Shown in pieces: positions 10,101-18,541 of a stretch of DNA of 64,000 bases; within the stretch, counting starts at the first letter, position 1, and each line of letters starts with the position of its first letter. The position numbers were made by a program, and so were the translations under genes. Source of the DNA: Zingiber officinale. Taxonomy: Eukaryota; Streptophyta; Magnoliopsida; Zingiberales; Zingiberaceae. The notes below the pieces were generated by a model. It made no database searches. It saw only the letters and a program-made list of their open reading frames with translations, and had not been told where the DNA came from. The stretch spans positions 103,647,712 to 103,711,711 of the forward strand of contig NC_055991.1 of NCBI RefSeq assembly GCF_018446385.1, in the 5' to 3' direction.

Positions 10101-12120
10101 CTTTTGATTCCTCGATCGCTATAGCTACGAAATCAAACTTTGAGTCTAAACACCTTAAGATATTTTCAACGACTTGAACATATTTTAGCTCCTTGCCATG
10201 TCTTTTTATTTGATGAACAATGGAAATAACTTGGGATAAATAATCAGAAATTATTTCCGAAGCCTCTTATTGTAGTGCTTCAAATTGAGATGGTAGAGTT
10301 TCTAGGCGAATCTTCTTTACTTTATCTACTCCATCATATGCTATCTTAAATGTCTCCCAAGTATCTTGTGGCATTGTTGCTAGAGCAATCAACTCAAAAG
10401 CGGCTTCATCTACTCCTTGATAGATAGTGAATAAGGTTATTCTTTTCTTCATTGTCTTAAGAGTTTGCTCAATCCCATCGCTTGTTTTGGCTATAGTATA
10501 GCCGGTCTCCACAAGGTCCCGTACATTAAGGGAACCTAATAGAGCCTCCATTTATATACTCCATAATTTGTAGTTGTCTTTGGTTAACTTTGGCACTTGA
10601 AGGGAGCTCGTCGAAGCCATTGGTGTATATGACTCTGATTCTAGATTTGTTAGAATTTTGATGGATCTAAGATGAGGAAACAAGAATGTAAAAGAGACTT
10701 TGTAAGAAAGTATGTGGATAGGAGAGAGACTCTATGAAGAGGAATTTTACTATATGTTATTCTTCATCATACAAGGTCCCTATTTATACATTTAGATTCA
10801 TGCTTCCACATCCTTCTACAATTAATACATTATATTATTAAACACAAGACAATTAGATTTTGTTCTTTTCTATACTAAAGACTCTTGTCATAAAGAGTTT
10901 TATTAAACTTAGTAAGATAATTAAACTTTGCTTAGTTGATGAAAAGTCACATGAAGTCAAATTGATTTTGACAACTTTCTTGCATGGTTGATGAAGTCAA
11001 GTTGTTCTTGCCATTGTTCTTGCATAGTTAAGTCATTTGTCTTTGTAATAAGTTTACATGCCAATACAGTAATGTGCTGGAAATCAATCTTAAACTATTT
11101 TATGTAATTGCAATCTTTAGAAATTGTTCGTTTCCTTAACATAAGGGATGTTCTCTTATTTCTAGTCTACTTGACAAGTACTGTAATTCTACTTGTTGCA
11201 GATGTGGATTTTAGGGAATCCCATTATCGTTGAAGGGTCTGAATTCTCGAACACAAGGGCTATCTACATCTGCAATCATGCATCGCCAATAGACATTTTT
11301 CTTGTCATGTGGCTGACCCCAACTGGAACTGTTGGCATAGCCAAAAAAGAGGTACATTACAAGCTGTTTGTAACTGCCATTGGTACAAAATAGATATGAT
11401 ATTCCTTCTTCAGATCATTTGGTATCCACTATTTGGCCAACTTTATGTGTTGGCAAACCATCTCCGAATTGATCGATCAAACCCAGCTGCAGCTATTCAA
11501 TCATTGAACGAGGTTGGTGGTTTGTCCACTTAACTAATAGTTTGGTACTTCCTTGAAACAAATAAATGTTGTTTTGCTGATGTGTATTTTGTTCCAAGAT
11601 TGCTAGTGACATTAAGAAAAACAACTTGTCGCTGATCATTTTCCCAGAAGGCACCCGCTCGAGATCAGGGAGGCTTCTTCCATTTAAGAAGGTAAACAAC
11701 ACTTCCATGGAACCAACAAAGGTCCATGGCATTTAGTCCCAACTATTTGGAACCAAGTACATCAATTTTATCTCTCCATTGAAATTAGACAGTAATATCT
11801 TGATCTTCCACTTGAGCCATGAGCAAAATATGAGCTTCAATGTCTATTTCATCTGCTAATTTGTCAATCTTTCTTCCATATAGGGCTTCATGCACATTGC
11901 ACTACAAACGCGATTGCCCATCGTGCCAATGGTGTTCACAGGTACACATCTCGCTTGGAAGAACAACAGTTTGAGGGTGAGACCCACACCAATCACAGTG
12001 AAGTACCTTCAACCAATAAAAACAGATGATTGGGAAGAAGAAGGGATGAACGAGTATATAGAGTTGATACACAAATTATACGTCCAACACTTGCCGGATT
12101 CCCAGAAGCCATTAACATGA
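3816..12120 (+). CDS. PLSC: 1-acyl-sn-glycerol-3-phosphate acyltransferase (microsomal LPAAT), five exons, complete
   Basis: The enzyme transfers an acyl group from acyl-CoA to lysophosphatidate to make phosphatidate in glycerolipid synthesis, at the ER membrane. Exons 3816-4124, 11202-11351, 11414-11512, 11599-11691 and 11884-12120 join in frame with GT-AG introns and give 295 residues. The family (coconut seed enzyme, PlsC-like) is about 300. Visible features: an acidic N-terminus, hydrophobic segments at about 52-86, NHASPID with catalytic H129 and D134 (HX4D), LRIDR at 170-174, FPEGTR at 201-206, and LPIVPMVFTGTH at 228-239. The start was chosen by agreement with family length; an upstream in-frame GTG at 3762 is not a eukaryotic start. 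No frameshift or stop breaks it. Intron 1 is 7.1 kb because an antisense copia element sits in it. A Tourist-like element ends 57 bp upstream. Expression cannot be judged from sequence. Confidence 0.88.
4263..4903 (-). repeat. 3' LTR of the intronic copia element (interrupted by a SINE)
   Basis: Matches 10648-11068 along its length except for the SINE and duplicated target at 4319-4533. It ends in CAACA, next to the polypurine tract complement TTTGTCCCCTT. Confidence 0.85.
4319..4514 (-). mobile_element. tRNA-derived SINE (Au-like), in the copia LTR
   Basis: Flanked by a perfect 19-bp direct repeat AAGTAGAGAGACTTTGTAA (4300-4318 and 4515-4533). Read on the minus strand it begins with GCGTAGCACAGATGGGGAG (RNA polymerase III A box), continues with a B-box-like GGTCGATCCCCGG and ends in a T-run. 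It is the reverse-complement relative of the element at 13497-13690. Assignment to the Au SINE family is by remembered sequence. Confidence 0.85.
4955..5420 (-). pseudogene. copia RNase H domain remnant
   Basis: Minus-strand fragments carry RNase H motifs of copia polyproteins: YFSDSDWAGSYDDYKNTIGY, then WSSKNQSIVILSTCEVEY and TIYADNKLAIALGKNPIHH, with IDTCFHFIRKYI near the end. The reading frame changes near 5165 and stops break it. It is the last coding part before the 3' LTR. Confidence 0.82.
5417..6650 (-). pseudogene. copia reverse transcriptase remnant
   Basis: The minus strand gives, in order: a linker (6348-6650), weakly readable EQPTGFIVQGKEERIYKLKK and IYRLN.ALKSLE near 6000-6090, and then GDICLYVDDLIFIGN (5850-5887) with the YVDD active-site motif. 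TSCLKYLTCTRLDI-type sequence follows. At least three frame changes and several stops make it non-functional. Confidence 0.82.
6694..7262 (-). pseudogene. copia integrase C-terminal half
   Basis: Minus-strand reading gives CLRADRRGEYISFEFKNF and PHTPPQNGVLKRKK, equivalent to the RSDRGGEY and PQQNGVAERKN blocks of copia integrases. VAYAKVYI-like sequence follows. It is separated from the N-terminal half by the solo LTR at 7263-8942. Confidence 0.75.
7263..8942 (+). mobile_element. solo LTR inserted in the copia integrase
   Basis: Starts TGTTAGTGCAATCGACTC and is flanked by GTTTT (7258-7262 and 8943-8947). The copia integrase resumes on the other side. It contains GTGAGTGAAGCC phrases (7527-7660), an array of GATCGGTCGACCGAACC-type palindromes (8150-8484) and a TATA box TATAAAA at 8509-8515. 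It belongs to the same broad LTR type as the gag-only elements further right. No internal region was found. Confidence 0.75.
8943..9400 (-). pseudogene. copia integrase N-terminal half
   Basis: Minus-strand reading shows GHLNFEALK, then KNDMVFGLQKIKPS, then a degraded GTIKPISSSGNI and a DDYSGKT-like end. These match the GHL..., C..C and GPIKPxSxGGN segments that precede the solo LTR insertion point. Confidence 0.7.
9418..9937 (-). pseudogene. copia gag zinc knuckle and protease
   Basis: Two overlapping minus-strand frames. One has the CCHC zinc knuckle CRICKKYDHHYNEC (about 9735-9776). The other has the aspartic protease WFLDTGASNHMYV (about 9590-9630) with intact DTGAS, then GDILFELQNGKKVCISDVYY. 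A single frame change separates them. Confidence 0.85.
10267..10620 (-). pseudogene. copia gag N-terminus
   Basis: Starts at the ATG complementary to 10618-10620 (MASTSSLQVPKLTKDNYKLW), hits a stop, and continues as MEALLGSLNVRDLVETGY and ATMPQDTWETFKIAYDGVDK. These are UBN2/DUF4219-type Gag features of TNT1-like elements. It lies directly behind the 5' LTR. Confidence 0.8.
10648..11068 (-). repeat. 5' LTR of the intronic copia element
   Basis: A 421-bp LTR, TGTTAGAATTTTGATGGATC to CCAATACA, matching the left copy. LPAAT exon 2 begins 133 bp after it. Confidence 0.85.
11202..11351 (+). CDS. PLSC: LPAAT exon 2 (HX4D catalytic exon)
   Basis: Begins MWILGNPIIVEGSEF after the acceptor TTGTTGCAG and ends GIAKKE before the donor GAG|GTACAT. 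It holds the acyltransferase motif NHASPID, whose His and Asp form the catalytic pair. Confidence 0.87.
11414..11512 (+). CDS. PLSC: LPAAT exon 3
   Basis: Encodes IIWYPLFGQLYVLANHLRID through SLNE. It contains the second conserved acyltransferase block (LRIDR). The intron before it is only 62 bp, short but workable for a plant. The donor is GAG|GTTGGT. Confidence 0.85.
11599..11691 (+). CDS. PLSC: LPAAT exon 4 (FPEGTR motif)
   Basis: Starts IASDIKKNNLSL after the acceptor TTCCAAG and ends LLPFKK before GTAAAC. It carries IIFPEGTRS, the glycerol-phosphate-binding motif of the family. Confidence 0.86.
11884..12120 (+). CDS. PLSC: LPAAT exon 5 (C-terminus and stop)
   Basis: Starts GFMHIALQTRLPIVP after the acceptor CATATAG and ends SQKPLT with a TGA stop at 12118-12120. 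It holds the last conserved block (PIVPMVFTGTH) and the conserved tail (TDDWEEEGMNEY). It is slightly shorter at the C-terminus than the coconut enzyme. Confidence 0.87.
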   Translation, partial: GFMHIALQTRLPIVPMVFTGTHLAWKNNSLRVRPTPITVKYLQPIKTDDWEEEGMNEYIELIHKLYVQHLPDSQKPLT

Positions 12121-13481
12121 GCAAAAACCCAAACAATTATGAAGTGAAGAATCAAGTGCAGTCCCGGAATATATTGTAGCAATTAGCTCTGTATGTCATA
12201 CATTATATAGAGATCTAAAGTTATATGGTGAAGCATCGTTGTAAAGTTGTTTCAAAAGTAAATCTGAAGCTTCTTTTAACTTTGTAGTGGCCGTTTATAT
12301 GGTCTTTCATATTGATATGATTCAATTTGATATATTTTATACAACAACAATCAATCTTATCCCACTTCGGATAAAGTGATTGTAGTGATATTCAGAACTA
12401 CAAGAGGCTAGTAGAAAGATATTCACATATGCATTAGACAGTAGACACTTATTATTTATTTACGAAATTTATAGAATTTATCAAAAGAATGTTGGAAAAA
12501 TATGAATGAAAAAGTGGTGGAGAGAAAGAAATTCAATTGTGAATGAGACATTAGTTACATATTGAGAGTTGAGTGACATTAAGGCTTGTATATAGTCACA
12601 ACCGTGGAAATTGTGGACGTGTACATACTTGCAAAAAAGGGTGCAAATCCAATGCCTGAATTATACTAAGCCAGATGACTTGTGTGAGTGCTATCTTTAC
12701 GCATTAGGAACGGTCGAGGCAAAATTTACCCTCAGCCGTTTACTACAGCAGAGATATAGAGCTCCTTAGTCATGACCTTGATTAGGTACATGCTTGGTTC
12801 GCCACAACTGACCCATGATTGGTAGTGATTGCGGTATGTCATTGTAATAGACATCCATTGTAATCTTGAAGCACTACATCTGCCTAAGGGGATGAATCTA
12901 TTCTAAGGAAACTGTATTAAAATCAGGCCTCGACATCTCTTTTTTTGACTAGGCGACCCATTTTGAATTGGTCGCTTGGGCGACTTGACATCACATCTCG
13001 ACTCGGCAATTGAACACTCGACTCAACCTCCTGATCGGCGAGTTGGCAACTCTGCCAACTCGAACTCAGTTACTCAGTTGACTTGCACTCAGCGACTCAA
13101 CTACTCGGTCAACTTGGTAGTCAAGAGAGGAGCTTGACATTTGGCGACTTGAATGGTCGGGCATTCGATGTCCAGAACAGCAGCTTGGGCATTCGGTGTC
13201 CCAACTCGACAACCTATTGGCAAGCACTCGGCTTCCCACTCGGACTTTGGAGCGAGTGGAAGCAATCAAGCTTACTGGACCTCCGACACACGAGACTACT
13301 CGGGAGCACTCGGCTTTGTCTAGTCACATCCCACACATGCTTGGACAACCCAATAGCTCAACCTAATCAGTCTAATCTGATAGTTTGAGGTTATCAACTC
13401 AAGTTATCTCAACCGATAAACCTGAATTTAATTTTTATTCAGTAAATTTCACTTGTAACACTGACAACAATCTCTAATAGA
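12121..13481. other. 3' flank of LPAAT, no gene recognised
   Basis: Contains the 3' UTR of LPAAT, with no single convincing polyadenylation site. A short ACAACAACAATC...TTATCCCACTT motif near 12350-12378 resembles the complement of a plant LINE tail. A stretch at 12940-13390 rich in CTCGACTCGG and CGACTTG phrases looks like transposon LTR sequence. No complete element could be defined. Confidence 0.45.
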
Positions 13482-13496
13482 TTGTGGATTATTATC

Positions 13497-13690
13497 TGCC
13501 CCAGGGCGTAGCACAGACGGTGGGCGCATGGTATTTCTGGCGTAATGGTCAGGGGTCGATTCTCAGGAACTGACGACCTGGGGTTTACCCCGCCATGCGC
13601 CTATGGCCTGTGTACCTGCATGAACCTCCCTCCATATCCGTGGGGCCGGCACTAGGGGGGCCGCTAAGGTAGCGGATCTACCTTTTTTTT
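13497..13690 (+). mobile_element. tRNA-derived SINE (Au-like), complete
   Basis: Flanked by a perfect 15-bp direct repeat TTGTGGATTATTATC (13482-13496 and 13691-13705). It starts TGCCCCAGGGCGTAGCACAG (A box), has GGGGTCGATTCTC (B-box-like), and ends in ten T. It shares the phrase CTCCCTCCATATCCGTGGG with the SINE at 4319-4514, which is in the opposite orientation. Confidence 0.88.
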
Positions 13691-13699
13691 TTGTGGATT

Positions 13700-14650
13700 A
13701 TTATCCAATAGTCTTAAAAAATGATTTTGTTCTATTGAGATGACCACAGAAAGTATTGAGATATAACATGCTTAACACATGGAACCCACTATGCCTTGAT
13801 TGGAAATATTCCAATCAACTATCTAGAGAAGTTCAATGGATTGAACTTCAAGCTATGACATTAGAAGATGTTATTTTACCTAACCGCACTAAACATGTCT
13901 CAATTCTTGACAAAGGAACCTCCCAAGTAGGATTAGGATGCTATTGTTGTTCAGATCATCAGTACAGTAGAGACATGGAACTATTTTGAGTCCCTATGTC
14001 AAAACTATATCCTTAACTACTATGCTGATTCGTTCTATGTTGTGTATAGCATGAAGAGAAAGGTTAAGAAACTATGAAAGTCCTTGGATAAGAAATACAA
14101 GATGAAGGATGTAGGCATTAAGAAGTTCATTAGAGGTCGATTCCAGGACTATAAGATGGTTAACTCCAAGATGGTGATCAGTCAAGTCTAGAAGCTTCAA
14201 ATGATCTTGCATGATATTTACTCAGAAGACATGATGCTAAGTGAAAACCTACCAAATGATAACTATCATTGAGAAGTTGCCTCCTGGCTGGAAAGACGTC
14301 AAGAACTATCTAAAGCACGAGAAGAAGGAGATGAATGTCGAAGAAGTCAATGTTAGACTTCACATTGATGAAGACAACAAGAGTTCAGAGAGAAAATTAT
14401 TCTCTCAGACTATTGTGAAAGTCAACATGGTTGAGTATAGTCAAAGCTTGAAATAGAAGAATCCTTAATCTTCCAAAGTGGGACCCAGAGGAGGTGTAAG
14501 AAAAAATAAGTTATTTGAGAAGTGCTTCAATTGTGACCGAGTTAGTCACAAATCTTGAGAGTGTAGAAAGTCGAATAAAAAGAAGGAGATCTACCTTAAC
14601 GAGAGATCAGACATGACTGAACCTGATAGGCTAAAATCCGTGATAATAGT
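13700..14650 (+). pseudogene. gag of a decayed copia element (left piece)
   Basis: Broken frames contain copia Gag features: KKYKMKDVGIKKFIRGRFQD, DYKMVNSKMV, then in another frame IIEKLPPGWKDVKNYLKHEK and VNMVEYSQSLK. A zinc knuckle follows, CFNCDRVSHKS.ECRK (about 14524-14570). The 5' LTR was not identified. The same element resumes at 17783 and at 30543, so two later insertions split it. Confidence 0.78.
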
Positions 14651-17600
14651 TGTTATGAATCCGCAAGTGAACGGAAATATCGTTAGTAATATAAAAGATT
14701 ATCAAATCCATAGGGATTGTTGATTAAGTACTAGAGATGTCATAAAATAAGTTATCTAGACAGTCGAAAGTTGACTTTGGCGCTTGCGAACTAATGAGAG
14801 AAATTGAAGAGAGGGAGAGAAGGTTGAGAGAAAGAGATCTAGAGAGAAGAGAAAAGAGAGTAGAGAGAGGGAAATAGAAGTCTAGAGGTGTAAGTTATTG
14901 TGGTTGGTTTGGGAAGACAACTCTAGGACTTCAATTTCATTGCAATGCTAGTTGATGTGTCCGGTATTGGTAATCTCCTACCCTCTACGTGTATGACTTA
15001 TAGGAATTCCCTACTATGTACCGGCATGACTCTCTTGAGCGGATGCTCCGGAGTGCCTCTCCCTATGAGAATCAAATGCCCGAAGTAGAGAAGGTAACCT
15101 AGAGAGTCTGGTTAAAGAGATACCTCCTGCTACATGAGAGTGATGTGTATAGATTATATACATTTTTATGCATATTTTGACATACATTCATGTACTTTAT
15201 TTGCACTTGATCTATGCACTTTTACATCTCTTATCATATTTTCAGTATAATTACTCTTCTTTGTCAGAGATCTGCTCTTTGTGTGTTTTTCTATTGATAG
15301 GATGAACTTTTGGAATGAAAATGATGCTTGGAGATGACTCGGAGAATAGACGAAGAAAAAGGGCCTGGCCGTGCCACTTATTAGATAAGGAGAAGGCTTC
15401 GACCATGTGAACCCACACGTTTGTGCCACCAAACAGAGAAGAAATAAGACCCGACCATATGGATTTCACACGACCTTGTCAACAAAACAAAGAAGAAGCA
15501 GACCTTGGCCATGTGGATGTTCCAGAGTCAGAGCCGACTGTGGTTGTGTGGAATCCACATGGTCATGCCATTGGTCCAGGGCTCAAGCAAACCTTGGTCA
15601 TGTGGTTGCCACACGACCATGACACGGGCCATGCCCAACTTTATTTAAGGGAATTTCTTCCTCTTCTTAGAGATGAAAGTTCTCCCCTTTGGAAGATCCA
15701 TCTTCGATGAGATCTATACTTCTTCAGCACTTTCTCGAATGATCCGAAGCTATATGCAGTGTCTCCATTTCTCCAGAAGCAAAGGATTGGATCCAAAAAT
15801 CACTTGACACATCAGATAAGCATCTTCTCTCTTCTTTCTCTAGATAGGGTTTTGGATGCTTTCAATTTCATTATCTTTGGATTCTTTCCTCCTAGCTATG
15901 AAGTAGATCTCTTGTTCTAAGATTAAGGGAGTAATTGTGATATGAATTGATGTAAAACTCATGGATATTCCAATTTTCTATTTATGTGACATTGTTATGC
16001 CTTGTATCTATTTGATCTTATGTGCAAGTAGTGTGCTTGAGCTTAATTTTCATATTTGATTGAATATTTGTGTTGATTTACTAATCCCATAGAGGGAATA
16101 TCCTAGTGATAAGGGTATCTTGTTTTCAGACATCTACGACATTATCCTGCAAGGAGAGGCAATCTTCCACAAGAAAGTAGGAAATTGGACATAATTGTTA
16201 TTTCTATTTCTATGTTATTGAGTGTTAGTGTGTTATTATGAGAAGAAGAGATGCTTAGCTACACATTGTTGATGCCTTCGGAGAGTTTTCTTACCCTGGA
16301 GGTGGTTGGATAAGCGAAGATGGAAGATCTAGGATACCCCTAAAGAGGAGAACCCCTCACCAAGGAATGGGGGCAAAACCCCAAGCCAAAGATAAGTAAA
16401 AGGAGAGAAAATCCCCTTTTATAGCACTAGGCACGACTCGTAACATGTGTCATGTCATACAGGCACAGCATGGCTGTGTAACTGCTTTACTGGGAGGCAC
16501 GACCCCTGCTAGATGTGGAGGAATGGCCCGTCACATAGGCCATGTCGTATAGGCATGACACGACCGTGTAACTGTTGTGCTGGGAGGCACGGCCCCTGCT
16601 TGGATGTGGAGGCGCAACCGAGTTTTTGTGGCATAGCTTGAGGCACAGTCATGCCATATCTCAGATTAGGGTTTGAAGTAATGTTGTAGATCTCAAAGAT
16701 ATCTACATTTCAAGGCTTGATTTGATCCACAATTCCAACTAAGCAAAAAGTTATAACTATTTTACTTTTTGTTCCCGTAGTAGTCTAGATTTCGAGATGG
16801 TCGTGCCTAAAAGGCACGACCATGCCATGTAACCATATGGAAATGCCCTGAATTTCCCATGCCATGTGGGTAAAATTTAGGTCCATTTTGACTTCTTTTC
16901 GACCTCAATTTGGTCCGAGGAACATGACAACGTCGTAGTACATGACCATTTCTAGTTAATCTTCCAAAGTTGCTTAAATGTGCCTTTCCACTCCATATTC
17001 ACTCCAAATTATGTCCTATCAATAAAAACAAGCAAAGAACAAATCTATGAATAAAAGGAGTGGAAGTATGACAAATGAAATATGGTGCAATAAACATAGA
17101 TTATGAAGGATAGAAAATAATTTAAACATCTCTATAATTGTATGATATTGTCCACTTTGGGTCTGAGCCTTTATGGTTTTTTTCTTGGGCTCTATCCAAA
17201 AGGCCTCATGCCCATAGAGATATCTTTTTCTTATAAATTCATGATCTTTCCCATGTATTTTCAATGTGGGACTATGTTTGCTACCTTGCAACCCCAACAA
17301 TCCTCCCTTAAACAAAGGACCACAGGGTCCCTTCAAGTATTGGGGCACTCTTGACCTGCTCAGGGCCTCCCCTCGAGGATCGGGTCACCTTGACCTGCTC
17401 AGGGTGTCCTCTACTTTATTCAAGGTTTCACCTACATGGTTCAATCTTAAATCATGGCTCTGACTCGTGCTTCTTCCAGTGGTTAGTCCAGTGAAGAGCG
17501 ACCTCACTCTGATACCAATTGAAGGATCAAAAAGAATTTAGATATCTCCATAATGGTATGATATTATCCACTTTGGGCCTAAGCCCTCATGGTTTTGCTC

Positions 17601-17782
17601 TTGGATCTACCCAAAAGGCCGCATGCCAATAGAGATATCTATTTTTATAAACCCATGATTTTTCCCATGTATTTTCAATGTAGGACTATGCTTGCAATCT
17701 TACAACCCCAACATATTATATTCATGAAATACAAGATGTGCGTCAAACAAAGCTTAAAAGCATATATAATCTATGTACATCA
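14651..17782 (+). mobile_element. LTR-like element (solo LTR?) inserted in the copia gag-protease region
   Basis: Bounded by TG (TGTTATGAATCCGC) and CA (TATGTACATCA) and by a 5-bp direct repeat ATAGT (14646-14650 and 17783-17787). The copia reading resumes afterwards. Without the nested TRIM it is about 2.5 kb. No protein motif was found. Internally TGATGTGTATAGATTATATA at 15141 is the inverted counterpart of the right end (ATATAATCTATGTACATCA). A gypsy-type solo LTR is the simplest reading, but the LTR could also start at 15141. Confidence 0.65.
17104..17713 (-). mobile_element. TRIM (terminal-repeat retrotransposon in miniature), complete
   Basis: A 610-bp element with terminal direct repeats 17104-17299 and 17520-17713 (about 195 bp each). 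On the minus strand each starts TGTTGGGGTTG and ends CCTTCA. Next to the 5' LTR (minus strand) is a tRNA-Met primer-binding site, TTGGTATCAGAG (complement of 17508-17519). Next to the 3' LTR is a polypurine tract, AAGGGAGGAT. Flanks GATTA and TATTA differ by one base. There is no coding capacity, as expected for a TRIM. Confidence 0.9.
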
Positions 17783-17879
17783 ATAGTCGATTAATATTGG
17801 TTTCACCAGATATATATGTTGTAACAAGGAACTGCTACACAACTTTGAAGAAGTTAAATATTAGGATAAGTTGTTTATA
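17783..17879 (+). pseudogene. copia protease-region piece between two insertions
   Basis: The frame YICCNKELLHNFEEVKY runs into DKLFIA and continues on the far side of the CACTA element as NSTTSNIKSQGNVVLKITV. This shows that the CACTA transposon inserted into this copia element. Confidence 0.78.
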
Positions 17880-18110
17880 CACTACAAGAAAAATCCTCAT
17901 AGACATCGGTGGAACAACAACGGTTTTAAGCAAAAATCGATGTCTTTGAGTATTTTACATCAGTTCTTCCAAAAGCCGATGTCCATAAGCATAGATTTTC
18001 GCTCATAGACATCAGTTTTTTAAACCGATGTCTATGAGCGCCTTTTTTTCGTTAATAGACATCGATTTTAACAGCGGTTTAAAACCCGGTGTCTATGATA
18101 AAATAAAATA
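17880..18110 (+). repeat. CACTA 5' terminal and subterminal repeats
   Basis: Multiple direct and inverted copies of CATAGACATCGG and CCGATGTCTATGA in about 230 bp. Such arrays bind the element-encoded accessory protein in the En/Spm family. Confidence 0.88.
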
Positions 18111-18541
18111 ATTTAATTTTCACACCAATACTTAGCCGAAACCCTTCTTCGCATTTCGAGAAAGGAGAGGTGACGAGTTTGTCTTGTTTTCTAGGGTTTT
18201 AGAGTAGTAGCGACGGAGGGAGGCAAGATGAAGACGACTAGGGGGAAAGGTGATACTAAGTTCCACCGATCCGATGAAGACGACTTTAAATAGTCATCAA
18301 AGAAAATGGAGAAGAACCTCAACTATAGCAGAGCTTCCCCATGGACGCATCGACGTTCGTGTAGATCGACCCGCTCCAATGGATCCTTGACATGAACTCC
18401 CTCGTCAGCGATGCCTACCGCGACGTTAGAAAACTCTGTGTGTTTCTCCTCCCGGTTGCAGCTTCCTCCTTCCCACCCGGCAAGGCCCTCACCATCTACT
18501 TCCAGCCCCTTGGTCATCCCTTCCTCTTTTGCGGTGCCGTC

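Larger units (their letters stand above)
4263..11068 (-). mobile_element. old Ty1/copia (TNT1-like) retrotransposon inside LPAAT intron 1
   Basis: LTRs lie at 4263-4903 and 10648-11068 (about 425 bp each once the SINE in the left copy is removed). Both start TGTT.GAATTTTGATG and end ACATG.CAA..CA. Between them, on the minus strand, degraded gag, zinc knuckle, protease, integrase, reverse transcriptase and RNase H follow in copia order. A polypurine tract (AAGGGGACAAA on the minus strand) lies just inside the left LTR, and a weak tRNA-Met-like primer site lies inside the right one. Many stops and frameshifts, two later insertions and no clean target duplication show it is old and inactive. It is antisense to its host gene. 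Confidence 0.9.

Noticed and set aside
17104-17713. 5S rRNA-bearing Cassandra TRIM
   Set aside because: The element is a TRIM, but I could not confirm a 5S-like segment with A, IE and C boxes in its repeats, so the Cassandra name is not used.
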